This document shows positions 36,784-46,620 of a DNA stretch of 64,000 bases, piece by piece. The DNA is from an uncultured Bacteroides sp. (GTDB lineage: Bacteria; Bacteroidota; Bacteroidia; Bacteroidales; UBA932), in the NCBI GenBank assembly GCA_945874355.1, contig CAMCGB010000006.1, forward strand, positions 62,001 through 126,000, read 5' to 3'. Both the position numbers and the translations under genes were made by a program. The notes under the pieces are model-generated. The model was given only the letters and a program-made list of their open reading frames with translations, made no database searches and had not been told where the DNA came from. Numbering within the stretch: position 1 is the first letter of the stretch; each line of letters opens with the position of its first letter.

Positions 36784-38741
36784 TGGATAAATACCTAACA
36801 ACACACAATATGAGAACTCGACTGGGTCTTAAACTTGACCGTTTCGCACACAAATTCCTGGACCGAAGACTGGTCTTCGTAATGGACGTGTGCATTTCGC
36901 TGTTTGCAACCATTCTTGTTGCAGTGGTCTCCTATTTCCTCGGGGTGGACCAGATAGAATCGAGGCAATTCACCATCGTATGGGGAGTCTCTTCGGTGCT
37001 CTCCAGCGCCCTTATGTTTTACCTCCTGAAGACTTACACCATAGTCATACGCCACTTCACATTCAAGGATACTCTGGTGATGGGGCTCGCTGTGCTGGGA
37101 AAGGCCATTCTGATTTGCGCCTGCATCGCCCTTTTCTCGGAGTGGAGCGGAGCCGTTCCTGTCCTGATGTTTGCTGACGGCCTTGTCGCCCTGGTGCTTC
37201 TCTGCCTGGTGAGACTGCTGATGATAGTAGTGTATGACACCTACAAGGCCCGCCTGCACGATGCGCAGAAACGCCTCCGCGTGCTTGTTTACGGGGTTAG
37301 CGACAAGTCCATCTCTTCAGTTGTGCGCCTTCGCAACTCCACCCATTACGAGGTCTGCGGCTTCCTCTCCCCGAACGACAGCCTCAAGGAGACCAAGTTC
37401 GTCGACAAGAATGTCTATACTTTCACAGACGCAGAGTCGCTTCGCAAGCTCATCGACAAGCTCTCCCTTTCGGGACTTATCTTCGCAACGATGGATGACC
37501 TTCAGAAAGAAAGGGACAATCTGGTCGGACATGCCACTTCCAGCGGACTCAGAGTCCTGGTGGTTCCTACCATCGACGAGTTCTCCGGCAATATGGGCGA
37601 CGGCAGCCTGAAGCTTCGGGAAGTGAAAATCGAAGACCTGCTGGGCAGGGATGAAATCAAAATATCCATCGACGCGGTCAAGAAGACTTTCGAAGGAAAG
37701 GTTGTGATGGTCACCGGCGCCGCAGGAAGCATAGGCTCGGAGCTGTGCCGCCAGCTCGCCACCTTCTCGGTCAGGAAGCTGGTCCTTTTCGACAACGCCG
37801 AGACCCCTATGCACAACCTCAGGCTCGAGCTTGAGAAGAAGTTCCCTGAGCTGGATTTCGTGCCCATAATCGGAGATGTGCGCCAGGTCCCCCGTCTGGA
37901 CTTTGCTTTCAGGACCTATAAGCCCCAGGTAGTATTCCACGCCGCTGCCTACAAGCACGTGCCCCTTATGGAGGAGAATCCCTGCGAAGCCGTGTATGTG
38001 AATGTGGTCGGAAGCCGCAATGTGGCCGACAAATGCATCGAGTACGGAGTGGACAAGATGGTGATGATCTCTACCGACAAGGCAGTGAATCCCACCAATA
38101 TAATGGGCTGTACCAAGAGGCTTGCCGAGATTTATATCCAGAGCCTCGGACTCGCAATCGAAAGGGGCGAGATTAAGGGCCATACCAAGTTCGTCACCAC
38201 CCGCTTCGGCAATGTACTGGGCTCCAACGGTTCGGTGATTCCTCTGTTCCGCAGCCAGATTAGCGCCGGAGGCCCTGTGACCGTGACCCATAAGGACATC
38301 ACCCGTTTCTTTATGACCATACCCGAGGCCTGCCGCCTGGTGATGGAAGCCGTGACTATGCCTACCGAGAACAGAATCTGCGTCTTCGATATGGGCAAAC
38401 CAGTCAAGATTGACACTCTTGCACGCAGGATGATAGAGCTCTCCGGACTTGTGCCCGATGTGGACATAAAGATAGAGTACTCGGGACTTCGCCCGGGCGA
38501 GAAACTCTACGAGGAGGTGCTCTCAAATGTAGAGAATACCGAGCCTACCACCCACGAGAAGATCAGGATTGCAAGGGTGAGGGAGTACGATTATGCGACC
38601 GCAGTGCAGGTATGCGAGCAGTTGGAAGAGCTCAGCAAGCAGGTTGAAATCCCCGAGATGGTCAAGCTGATGAAGAGGACCGTTCCCGAGTACATCTCCA
38701 ACAACTCCCGTTTCGAAGAGTACGACAAGAAGCAGAGCTAG
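36783..38741 (+). CDS. CapD/FlaA1-type membrane nucleotide-sugar 4,6-dehydratase
   Basis: The 652-residue protein has four N-terminal transmembrane helices (about 30-150), a CoA-binding-like Rossmann domain (~165-290) and a C-terminal SDR domain with TGAAGSIGSEL. The catalytic Tyr-x3-Lys is replaced by Met-x3-Lys (NIMGCTKRLAE), as in the long UDP-GlcNAc 4,6-dehydratases PglF and WbpM. It probably makes a UDP-4-keto-6-deoxy-HexNAc for capsule, O-antigen or glycoprotein. A second Met at residue 10 is an alternative start. Its stop codon shares a CTAG with the convergent amidase gene. Confidence 0.9.
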   Translation: MDKYLTTHNMRTRLGLKLDRFAHKFLDRRLVFVMDVCISLFATILVAVVSYFLGVDQIESRQFTIVWGVSSVLSSALMFYLLKTYTIVIRHFTFKDTLVMGLAVLGKAILICACIALFSEWSGAVPVLMFADGLVALVLLCLVRLLMIVVYDTYKARLHDAQKRLRVLVYGVSDKSISSVVRLRNSTHYEVCGFLSPNDSLKETKFVDKNVYTFTDAESLRKLIDKLSLSGLIFATMDDLQKERDNLVGHATSSGLRVLVVPTIDEFSGNMGDGSLKLREVKIEDLLGRDEIKISIDAVKKTFEGKVVMVTGAAGSIGSELCRQLATFSVRKLVLFDNAETPMHNLRLELEKKFPELDFVPIIGDVRQVPRLDFAFRTYKPQVVFHAAAYKHVPLMEENPCEAVYVNVVGSRNVADKCIEYGVDKMVMISTDKAVNPTNIMGCTKRLAEIYIQSLGLAIERGEIKGHTKFVTTRFGNVLGSNGSVIPLFRSQISAGGPVTVTHKDITRFFMTIPEACRLVMEAVTMPTENRICVFDMGKPVKIDTLARRMIELSGLVPDVDIKIEYSGLRPGEKLYEEVLSNVENTEPTTHEKIRIARVREYDYATAVQVCEQLEELSKQVEIPEMVKLMKRTVPEYISNNSRFEEYDKKQS

Positions 38742-41605
38742 TCGCCCTGCATATTATCAAGAACCATATTCAGGACAGAAATCCTGTCGTTGTCATTAAG
38801 GAGTGTCTCGAGGGGCACTCCTATTGCTGCGCAGCGGTACTTCCCCATATTGCTCACCACTGCCCCAGGGAGCTTTGAGTCGGGGTATCTCAGCACAACC
38901 TTGCTGCTGCGCGAGAATGAAGAACCCTTCAGCGCATCAGGGTGCTCCACGCAGTAGATGTTCTGGTTCAGATGGTGGGAATACATATGGGGGCCTATCT
39001 GTGCTCCCGGCGTGCCATAAGCCCTTATCAGACTGAATCCCAGGGTCTTGCTTGTGAATTCGTCCTGAAGGGCGCTGGCATCTGAAGCTATTGCGGAGCC
39101 CGATACCAGTATATTTGTCCCTTGAGCGCATTGAGTTTTGAGCGCCCTTTTCATCTCTTCGGGGAAGACCGGATACTTCTCTCCTCCCTGCTTCCCGCAG
39201 ATAAGATCCACGATGTCGGCCTTTCTTTCAGAGGTGCCAGCTGAGCAGAAGGCCTGCTGCGAGCAGGAAGCGAAAGAGTAGCCCAGGGCGGCGAAGGCCT
39301 TCCCGTGGACATAGGCGAAGTCGAAAGTGTTGCCGGCAATGATACTCCCTGCCATATCGCTGTAGCTGGCGCCGAAGCCCGGCGAGTTGTTATCTATAAA
39401 CTCGGAATTGGGGTCGAAGTCGTAGTTCTCTCCGATGTAGCCTATTTCCCTGATATATCCAACTCCGCTGTCCTGCCTCGAATCGAAGCCTGCATAAGAG
39501 TTGCCATCAATCCAGGACGGGGCTGAGACCCTGGTGAAATTATTCACTATCAGCACTTCTCCCTTGCTTTCGGCCCCCATTGAGCAGAGTGAAACCACTT
39601 CTGAAGGGAAGCTCCTGCCGCCCTGGTTGAAGGCTTCCACCCTGAACGAATATATATGCCCCGGCTCTATGTCCATTTCGAAACTGTTGTCTTTGCAGCT
39701 CCTTCCCCCGTCGAACGCTCCGTCGTCCTTGCGCACATATACTATATAGCCTTCATTTGTTGCCGTAGGCTCTTTCCCGTCCAGCCTTCCCTGCCACTCG
39801 ACTCTTGCCCTGGAGCCCGGCAGAAGGCTGCACTGCAGCGCCTCCACGGGCAGAGGGGCTACCTGGTAGGGCCGCTGGTAATAGTCAGCCAGAGTCTTCA
39901 GTATGCCTTTATATACCGCCCTTGCCGTAGAGAAACGGAAGGCCGGGTCGAGTCCGTACTTCATGTCGCCGAAGTTCTGGTGGCTGAGCAGCTCCAGAAT
40001 CATCGCGGGCACCGAAGTGGTGCGGCACTCGCTGTAGCTCTTGTCCCAGATGCCTCTCCTGTTCCAGTCTGTCTTGTAGTCAGCTCTCAGGTCCTGTACA
40101 ATCTGCGTCTGGACATAGTCGCACAGAAGGCGGCTGATCAGGCGGTCGCGCCCGTCGGAGAACTCCCTCTCGCCGTCGCAGCGCAGAGTATAGATGGCAA
40201 GCGTGCCTATGGTCGAGTCGGCCTTTGCCACTCCGGCATCGGTGTGGAAAGCCAGCGACAGGTCGATGGGGATGCCCTTCTGCTCCTTCATCATTGCCGT
40301 CCATATTCCCCTGGAAGCGAAGTCGTTAGTGTAGTCGTTGTCCCAGTTCTGCGTAATCGTGCTGTCCGCTCCCGACAGATGCATATTGTAATGCGCTCCT
40401 TCTGCGCTGCTGGCCATCCCCGATATGCTTCCTCCGCGTTCCATCTTGCCGTATCCGCCGCCGAACTTGACCGCGTCAGCGCTCACCACATCGCCCTCCT
40501 GTCCGCGGTTTGTAAGCTCCACATAGGCCTCCTGCCCGGGAGAAAACTCAAAAGTGCCCAGATAGATCCAGGTTCCCCCTCCCATTTTCTGGTTCACTTT
40601 CAGTTTGGTTTCTCCGCCCAGATGCCTGACTGTATATTGGGCGCTTTCGCTGCTGTTCAGATATGAAGTATATGCAACGTACACCGCATACTCGCCTCTT
40701 TTGCTGAAAGAAGGCTTCCACACTGCCCGGCTTCCTCCTTTGCTGCTGCAGGCCGCCTTGAGCGATGTGCCTGCCCCGAACGGCTGGTCGGCAAAAGTGT
40801 AAGTTCTTTTATAGTCGGCAAATCCTCCTTTCTCGCTGCTCCACTCTCCGCTGCGGCTGAATTCCCCCTTGCGTCTTGTCTTAAGGTCCCTTACGCCTTC
40901 GAATCCGGGGTCGTTGTCGCAGATGACTTCTTCTGTCTGGATGTCCCTCTCGCGCGGCATCACAAGGTACGCCCCCGCCCTCTCGAGCATAGGGGCGAGA
41001 AAGTCCAGCACGAAAGTCTGGGTGAACATATCCTCCACTGTCCTGTGGAGCGGAGCTCTCTGCCACTGCCACTGGTCTTCCTTGGCATCGTAGTAGAGCC
41101 CGTGACTCTGCCATAGGGCTATATATCTGTTGCTCAGCCCCTTGGGGTAGTTGCTGGCGCCTTCCGTCAGCACCAGAGGATGCTTCTCGTCCTTGTGCGG
41201 ATCCTCTATGCCCTGCTTCCAGGAAGAGTTGAACTGCCCCGAATTGCCTAAGCGGGGAAGAGTGAGCTGCGAGAGTTCGTAGCGGTTCGAGTAAATGCTT
41301 CCGAGAGAGTAGCCGCTGTCCAGACTCTTGATGAAGCCTCCGGCCTCAGACCTGAGCCACTTCGCGTCCTCCTCCCTCCAAGGGTAGTACGAGAGCTCGG
41401 CATTGAAATACAGGTCCACAGTCTTTCCGTGCACAGTGCAGCGGGTGAGTTCAGGCTTCTGGACTACAGTGGTCCTTTGTTCCATCCACACTATGAGGCT
41501 GTCTGTAAAAGGCTTGAAGTCGCCCTTTCGGGGAGCGGCCGCAAAAGCGCCCGTCGAAAAGAGAAGACACAGTACTACTGACGCGAAAACAGTTGAAGGC
41601 TTCAT
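38738..41605 (-). CDS. Amidase_3-type hydrolase with inserted golvesin-like domain (annotated xanthan lyase in relatives)
   Basis: The 955-residue exported protein has a signal peptide ending in TGAFAAAP. Residues ~160-220 and ~445-545 together match an N-acetylmuramoyl-L-alanine amidase: His168 (LWQSHG), Glu191 (TVEDMF), His454 (LAFHTDAG) and Glu538 (AMILEL). A golvesin C-terminal-like beta domain (~225-385, with YAVYVAYTSYLNSSESAQY) is inserted between the second and third motif. A fibronectin-III-like part follows (~595-690), then a flavodoxin/Rossmann-like C-terminal region. It probably acts on peptidoglycan in the periplasm or at the surface. Last gene of the minus-strand run. Confidence 0.82.
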   Translation of the reverse strand: MKPSTVFASVVLCLLFSTGAFAAAPRKGDFKPFTDSLIVWMEQRTTVVQKPELTRCTVHGKTVDLYFNAELSYYPWREEDAKWLRSEAGGFIKSLDSGYSLGSIYSNRYELSQLTLPRLGNSGQFNSSWKQGIEDPHKDEKHPLVLTEGASNYPKGLSNRYIALWQSHGLYYDAKEDQWQWQRAPLHRTVEDMFTQTFVLDFLAPMLERAGAYLVMPRERDIQTEEVICDNDPGFEGVRDLKTRRKGEFSRSGEWSSEKGGFADYKRTYTFADQPFGAGTSLKAACSSKGGSRAVWKPSFSKRGEYAVYVAYTSYLNSSESAQYTVRHLGGETKLKVNQKMGGGTWIYLGTFEFSPGQEAYVELTNRGQEGDVVSADAVKFGGGYGKMERGGSISGMASSAEGAHYNMHLSGADSTITQNWDNDYTNDFASRGIWTAMMKEQKGIPIDLSLAFHTDAGVAKADSTIGTLAIYTLRCDGEREFSDGRDRLISRLLCDYVQTQIVQDLRADYKTDWNRRGIWDKSYSECRTTSVPAMILELLSHQNFGDMKYGLDPAFRFSTARAVYKGILKTLADYYQRPYQVAPLPVEALQCSLLPGSRARVEWQGRLDGKEPTATNEGYIVYVRKDDGAFDGGRSCKDNSFEMDIEPGHIYSFRVEAFNQGGRSFPSEVVSLCSMGAESKGEVLIVNNFTRVSAPSWIDGNSYAGFDSRQDSGVGYIREIGYIGENYDFDPNSEFIDNNSPGFGASYSDMAGSIIAGNTFDFAYVHGKAFAALGYSFASCSQQAFCSAGTSERKADIVDLICGKQGGEKYPVFPEEMKRALKTQCAQGTNILVSGSAIASDASALQDEFTSKTLGFSLIRAYGTPGAQIGPHMYSHHLNQNIYCVEHPDALKGSSFSRSSKVVLRYPDSKLPGAVVSNMGKYRCAAIGVPLETLLNDNDRISVLNMVLDNMQGD

Positions 41606-41614
41606 AGTTGCAGC

Positions 41615-42040
41615 TTACTTTTTCTTGAATTTTATAAGATTGAAAATCAACAATATCACAGAAGAGAGGGCAATGCCGATGCAGTCTGCCGCAAAGTCCT
41701 TTACGTCCTGGGTGCGGTAGGGGAGAGTAGCCTGGATCATCTCTGTGACCCCGGCAAATATGCATCCCCAGGCGCAAAGCTTGACCAGCGAACTTACCAG
41801 CTCCACCCTGGTTTTGAACCTGCGGTCATAGGCGTAGAAGGCTATGATGGGGAAAGGGAAGAACATACAGAAATGCACCAGTTTGTCGGTAGGAATGCCG
41901 AAGAACTCCTTCTGTATCTGCGGAAGATTGTTCATATTCGCAAAGCACAGATAGGCTATTGCCCCTATATAGATAATGAGCAGGGCCCTGAACAGGATGT
42001 CAGAGACTTTGCATTTCGTAGAGTTTCTTGTAGTAGCCAT
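41615..42040 (-). CDS. VanZ-like membrane protein
   Basis: A small membrane protein of 141 residues with four hydrophobic helices. The VanZ signature is seen in TDKLVHFCMFFPFPII (Asp-Lys-x2-His) and VTEMIQATLPYRTQDVKDFAADCIGI. VanZ gives low-level teicoplanin resistance in enterococci, but family members mostly have unknown roles in the envelope. ATG at 42040 was chosen; the overlap with the ABC gene is then 41 bp. It is followed by the amidase gene after 9 bp. Confidence 0.85.
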   Translation of the reverse strand: MATTRNSTKCKVSDILFRALLIIYIGAIAYLCFANMNNLPQIQKEFFGIPTDKLVHFCMFFPFPIIAFYAYDRRFKTRVELVSSLVKLCAWGCIFAGVTEMIQATLPYRTQDVKDFAADCIGIALSSVILLIFNLIKFKKK

Positions 42041-43829
42041 TCTTCTCAATGAGTTCGTCGTGCTTGCCGCGTTCAACAATCTGTCCTTCGTTCATCACAA
42101 TTATCTCATCGGCCTTCTTTACCGTGCTCAAGCGGTGGGCTATGGAAATTGTGGTGCGGCTGCTCATAAGGTAGTCCAGAGCCTGCTGCACTATCCTCTC
42201 GGACTCGGTGTCGAGCGAGGCGGTGGCTTCGTCCAATATCAGTATGGGAGGGTTCTTGAGTATGGCCCTGGCTATGCTCAACCTCTGCCTCTGGCCTCCC
42301 GAGAGCATCATTCCGCGGTCTCCGATGACAGTATCGTAGCCTTTCTCCTTGTCCATAATGAACTCGTGGGCATTGGCAATCCTGGCCGCCTGGATGACCT
42401 GTTCGAGGGTCGCATCCTTGACGCCGAAGGCTATGTTGTTGAATATGGTATCGTTGAACAGTATAGGATCCTGGTTCACATTGCCCATCAGGGCCCGAAG
42501 CGAAGAGATGCTCACATCCCGAAGGTCAACTCCGTCGATTTTGATGCTGCCTCCGCTGGGGTCGTAGAACCTCGGAATCAGGTCCACCAGAGTTGACTTC
42601 CCGGCTCCGCTAGCCCCCACGATTGCTATGTTCTTTCCTTTCGGAATCTCAAGATTGATGCTGTGGAGCACTTCTTTGCCGTCCTCGTAGCGGAAGCTGA
42701 CGTTCTCGAAACTGATTCCTTTCTCAAATCCCGTCAGAGTCTTGGGCTCAGCAGCTTCCACAATATTGTTCCGGGCATTCAGGATGACATTGATCCTGTC
42801 CATCGACGCAAGTCCCTTGGGGATGCCGTAAGCCGCTCTGGACAAGTCCTTTATAGGCTGTATGATGGAATACAGGATAGCCATATAGGCCATGAATGAG
42901 GGGGCGTCGATGACGGCGCTCTCCCCTAGAATAAGGGTGCCTCCGAACCAAAGAACTATAGCTATCATCACCGAACCCAGGAACTCGCTCACGGGGTGGG
43001 CGCTGGCCTGCCTGAGAGCCACGCGGCTGTTCTTCTGTTTCATGTTCTCGGTGATGTTTTCGAATCTCCGGGTCATCTTGTCCTCGGCAAGGAAAGCCTT
43101 GATGATCCTCAGCCCTCCCAGGGTCTCCTCCACCTGGCTCATAGTGTCGCTCCAGAACTGCTGGGCCTCAGTCGAGTGAGCCTTGAGCTTGCGGCCTATG
43201 ACGCTCATTATGCCTATCATCACAGGCGCGAACACCAGCACGAACAGGGTCAGCTTCCAGCTCATTCGGAAGAGCACCAGCATATAGATGACGATGAGAA
43301 TCGGGTTCTTCAGGAGCATCTCTATGGTAGAGGTGATGGAATTCTCCACTTCCTGCACGTCTCCGCTTATCCTCGCGATGATGTCACCCTTGCGCTCATT
43401 GCTGAAAAAGCCCAGGGGCAGGGAGACTATCTTGCGGTAGATCTGCATTCTCATATCCTTGACTATGCCCGTGCGTATGGGGACGAGCACAGCGGCGGAG
43501 CCGAAATAGCAGCTGGTCTTGATGGCGACTATGGCCGAGAACACCAGGCACAGAAGCAGCAGAACCTTGCTCTGTCCCATCTGTTCAATCAGGGTGCCTA
43601 CATAGTAATAGACATTGTTGCTGATTTCATCGAAGGGCATACCCTTGTGCCAGGGGATGAACTCGTAGCTGACATCGCCCACATTGAAGAGTATCTGCAG
43701 GATGGGGATGAGCAGCGAGAAGGAGAACACGTTGAACACGGCCGAGAGGATATTCATCACGACCGAGCCTACAAGGTATTTTTTATAAGGAGGCAGGTAT
43801 GCTTTAAGTATCTTCCAGAATTCTTTCAT
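42000..43829 (-). CDS. MsbA-like ABC exporter (fused membrane and ATPase domains)
   Basis: The 609-residue half-transporter has six transmembrane helices (to ~residue 340) and a nucleotide-binding domain with Walker A GASGAGKSTL, signature LSGGQRQRLS and Walker B ILDEATASLD. It resembles MsbA, which flips lipid A core across the inner membrane; a drug or lipid export role cannot be excluded. The ATG at 43829 (MKEFWKIL) was chosen over a start 34 codons upstream because the latter has no family similarity and would lie inside the hydrolase gene. Confidence 0.88.
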   Translation of the reverse strand: MKEFWKILKAYLPPYKKYLVGSVVMNILSAVFNVFSFSLLIPILQILFNVGDVSYEFIPWHKGMPFDEISNNVYYYVGTLIEQMGQSKVLLLLCLVFSAIVAIKTSCYFGSAAVLVPIRTGIVKDMRMQIYRKIVSLPLGFFSNERKGDIIARISGDVQEVENSITSTIEMLLKNPILIVIYMLVLFRMSWKLTLFVLVFAPVMIGIMSVIGRKLKAHSTEAQQFWSDTMSQVEETLGGLRIIKAFLAEDKMTRRFENITENMKQKNSRVALRQASAHPVSEFLGSVMIAIVLWFGGTLILGESAVIDAPSFMAYMAILYSIIQPIKDLSRAAYGIPKGLASMDRINVILNARNNIVEAAEPKTLTGFEKGISFENVSFRYEDGKEVLHSINLEIPKGKNIAIVGASGAGKSTLVDLIPRFYDPSGGSIKIDGVDLRDVSISSLRALMGNVNQDPILFNDTIFNNIAFGVKDATLEQVIQAARIANAHEFIMDKEKGYDTVIGDRGMMLSGGQRQRLSIARAILKNPPILILDEATASLDTESERIVQQALDYLMSSRTTISIAHRLSTVKKADEIIVMNEGQIVERGKHDELIEKNGYYKKLYEMQSL

Positions 43830-44643
43830 ATACTGATGATTGGAGTTCGAAAAGGGGAGAAGGCGTCTGGCGGGGCAGGGCAGTGAGCCTGATGCCCTGG
43901 TCCAGAACCTCACGGGAACACTTGACCGCAAGCGCGGGGTCGTTGTTATGCTCGCTCAGGTGGCAGAGGAACACCTGACGGAGTCCCTGATGGCTGAACT
44001 GACGTATGGCCTGGGCACATTCGGGATTGGAGAGGTGGCCGTGTCCCGAGCGTATGCGCTCCTGAAGCTCAGGAGGATAGGGACCGCGACGGAGCATATC
44101 GGGATCATAGTTCGACTCGATAACCACGGTGTCAGCCTGACAGGCCCAAAGGGAGGCTTCTTCGGTGAAAGAACCTATATCGGTCATTATCACGAATTTA
44201 TGTCCTCCGATAAGGACGGCGTATCCGACTGTCTGGGTGGCGTCGTGAGGCACGACGAAATATCTGGCCCTGATGGTGTCCCCGTCAATCTGGTTCCATC
44301 CCGGAGAGAGGATTCTCCGGCAGGCGGGCAGATATTCTCCTCCCAGATGCCTTACGAGGAAGGCACCGGACAGCTCCCGGGTCATCCAGACGGGCAGGGG
44401 CAGATTCTTGCAGTACGAGCCTATGGCCCTGATATGGTCGTTATGGTCGTGGGTTATAAGCACACCCTTGATGCATGAAAGCGGGATGCCCTCTTTCTCA
44501 AGCTCTTTCTTGAGCCTTCTCGGGCTGACTCCGAGGTCTATCAGCAGGGCTGCCTCGCAGCTGCCGTCCTGATGGAACGAACCCAGAAAGTAGCAGTTGC
44601 CGCAGCTTCCTGACGAGAGTGACTTGAATTTAATTGTTCTCAT
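43804..44643 (-). CDS. Metallo-beta-lactamase-fold hydrolase (YycJ/WalJ-like)
   Basis: The 279 residues begin with IKFKSLSSGSCGNCYFL, the YycJ signature, and contain the zinc motif THDHNDH at ~80-86 and later His residues (FVVPHDATQ, SGHGHLSN, LCHLSEHN). WalJ/YycJ enzymes are exonuclease-like proteins linked to cell-wall control and DNA repair; activity here is inferred. It overlaps the TPR gene upstream by 14 bp and the ABC gene downstream by 26 bp, so translational coupling is likely. Confidence 0.88.
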   Translation of the reverse strand: MRTIKFKSLSSGSCGNCYFLGSFHQDGSCEAALLIDLGVSPRRLKKELEKEGIPLSCIKGVLITHDHNDHIRAIGSYCKNLPLPVWMTRELSGAFLVRHLGGEYLPACRRILSPGWNQIDGDTIRARYFVVPHDATQTVGYAVLIGGHKFVIMTDIGSFTEEASLWACQADTVVIESNYDPDMLRRGPYPPELQERIRSGHGHLSNPECAQAIRQFSHQGLRQVFLCHLSEHNNDPALAVKCSREVLDQGIRLTALPRQTPSPLFELQSSVYERILEDT

Positions 44644-46612
44644 CCAATTTGCAGTATTTTGCTATCACGCTGTAGGCGTCACCCACTCCGAGCTCTCCGG
44701 CCCTCGAAAGGTCTATGCAGCCCTTCTGCTCGTCCTTAAGGAAAATCAGCACAAGGCCGCGGTTGAAGTAGGCATCTCCCATATAAGGATAGAGCTTGAT
44801 GGCCATATCATAGTCCTCGATGGCTTCCACAAGCCTTGAAGACAGACAGTGAAGATTGCCCAGGTTGAAGTACAGATAGGGAATGTCCGGCAGCAGATTT
44901 ATCGCACTCTGAATGTCCGCGATGGCGTCGGAATAGTCGTAACTCTTTGCCACCTTGTCGTTTACCCTTGCTCTTATGGCACCCTCGGTGTCCATCGACA
45001 GAGTCTGCACGTTGCCTTCCAGCGAGGCTATGAAGTCTATCATCTCGGCCTTGAGCACTCCGCGGTTCATAAGGTAGAAGGCCTTGTAGTACTTGGCGTA
45101 TTTGTCCTTCTCCTGCTGGTCTTCGGCATTCTCGATGGCCTTGTCGAACCAGTTGAGGGCCGAGCTGAACTGCTTGTTCTGAAGCTCCTGCAGACCTTTG
45201 GCGAAGTACTCTGCGCTATTGGTGGTGAAGATGTACTCCTGAGTCCCCTTGAGGGCGGTATTGCTTATGGCCACGCGCTCGGGCATAAAGTCTATGAAGC
45301 GGTCTATCAGGGCGTTCTCATAGGCCTTCGAAAGCATATTGGCCTGCTCTGCTTCTGATGAAGAGAGGGTGAAACGGTAGAGCGGCTTGAGCTTTATGTC
45401 CACCTCGCGGTGCTGGAGCAGCTCGTTGTCGAAGTCCTTCTTCGCGAAGTCCGCATCCAGGGCCAGCAGAGAGTTGTAGCGTTTGGTGGTGTCGGCAAAC
45501 GAGCCTTCCGAACTCTTGGCGCTGTACTCGCGTATCTTCTGCTGGGCTGTCTGGTAGTCCGCCTTCGACTCCCTGTTGCGTCCCAGCATACTCTCCACAT
45601 AAGAGCGGTTGAGGTAGGCCTTGGCGAAGTCCGGATACAGTTCTATGGCCTTGTTGTAGTCTTCAAGGGCATCCAGCCAGCGTTCCATACCTATGAAAAT
45701 GGCGGCACGGTTGAAGTGCGCCAGCACATTGCCCGGGTTGATGTTGATTACCCTGTCCATATCGTCCAGCGCCTCCTCCCAAGCTCCTACCTGGGCGTAG
45801 ATCAGACTCCTGTTGTAAAGGGTCAGCGCATTGCCCGGCTCGTGCCTCAGAACTGTGTTCAGGTCGTTCATCGCATCGTTGTAACTCTTTTTCTCATAAT
45901 GGATAAGAGCTCTGTTGAAATATGCGAGGGTATTGGTCGAATCCAGCTCTATTGCGGTGTTGAGGTCCTTGAGGGCATTGTCGAAGTCGCTCTGCTCGGA
46001 GTAGAGGCGCGCCCTTCTTATGTATCCTTCAGGCTCGAAGCGGTCCAGCTTGATGGCCTTGTTGTAGTCGTCCATAGCCTTGAGGGTGTCCGAGAGGAAG
46101 AGGTACGAGGCGCCGCGGTTCAGATAGGCCGAAGGATCGGAAGGCTCCTTGCGGATATAGGTGTCAAAATCCTGCACGGCCTGCTCGAATCTCTGGGAGA
46201 GGAAGTTGGTCACTCCGCGTGAAAAATAGATTCCGTGCAGCCCGGGACGCAGCTCGAGAGCCTTGTCGAAGTCCGCGAAGGCTCCGTCATAGTCGCCCAG
46301 GCGGCTCCGGGTTATGGCCCTGTAGTGGTAGCCGTTGGTGAATATGGGGTTGAGCCTGATAGAGGTGTTGAAGTCCTTGTCGGCGCCCCTGACGTCGCCC
46401 AGGTTGTACTTGGCTATGCCCCTGAAGAAGAAACCCCAGTACTCGGTAGTGTCCAGACGGGTGAGTATGTTGAAGTTGTCAATGGCCTGGGCATACTTCC
46501 CTTCTGAGAGCGCATTGCGCCCTCTCCACATAAATACGTCCTGGTCGTATTGGGCCAGAAGAAGCGATGCGGAGAGAAAAAGAGAAAATATGGTAATTAC
46601 TATCTTTTTCAC
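44630..46612 (-). CDS. Exported tetratricopeptide-repeat protein
   Basis: With the GTG at 46612 as start, the product of 660 residues has a clean signal peptide (KKIVITIFSLFLSASLLLAQ). At least ten consecutive TPRs follow, with typical A-Y-x-N-R/F and G-D/N-Y-x-x-A-x-x-D-F/Y spacing. A longer frame begins with TTG at 46633 but would add residues before the signal peptide. The C-terminal ~100 residues hold two more repeats. It probably assembles protein complexes in the periplasm. First gene of the run that continues with the hydrolase, ABC exporter, VanZ and amidase genes. Confidence 0.82.
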   Translation of the reverse strand: MKKIVITIFSLFLSASLLLAQYDQDVFMWRGRNALSEGKYAQAIDNFNILTRLDTTEYWGFFFRGIAKYNLGDVRGADKDFNTSIRLNPIFTNGYHYRAITRSRLGDYDGAFADFDKALELRPGLHGIYFSRGVTNFLSQRFEQAVQDFDTYIRKEPSDPSAYLNRGASYLFLSDTLKAMDDYNKAIKLDRFEPEGYIRRARLYSEQSDFDNALKDLNTAIELDSTNTLAYFNRALIHYEKKSYNDAMNDLNTVLRHEPGNALTLYNRSLIYAQVGAWEEALDDMDRVININPGNVLAHFNRAAIFIGMERWLDALEDYNKAIELYPDFAKAYLNRSYVESMLGRNRESKADYQTAQQKIREYSAKSSEGSFADTTKRYNSLLALDADFAKKDFDNELLQHREVDIKLKPLYRFTLSSSEAEQANMLSKAYENALIDRFIDFMPERVAISNTALKGTQEYIFTTNSAEYFAKGLQELQNKQFSSALNWFDKAIENAEDQQEKDKYAKYYKAFYLMNRGVLKAEMIDFIASLEGNVQTLSMDTEGAIRARVNDKVAKSYDYSDAIADIQSAINLLPDIPYLYFNLGNLHCLSSRLVEAIEDYDMAIKLYPYMGDAYFNRGLVLIFLKDEQKGCIDLSRAGELGVGDAYSVIAKYCKLDENN

Positions 46613-46620
46613 TAATTTTG
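46613..46620 (+). promoter_or_regulatory. -7 promoter box for the M28-like gene and uxuA
   Basis: TAATTTTG on the plus strand, directly abutting the minus-strand box at 46621-46628, so that each start site falls inside the other box. Confidence 0.55.

Noticed and set aside
39656..40666. 336-residue open frame on the plus strand
   Set aside because: Antisense of the amidase gene with no signal peptide or motif.
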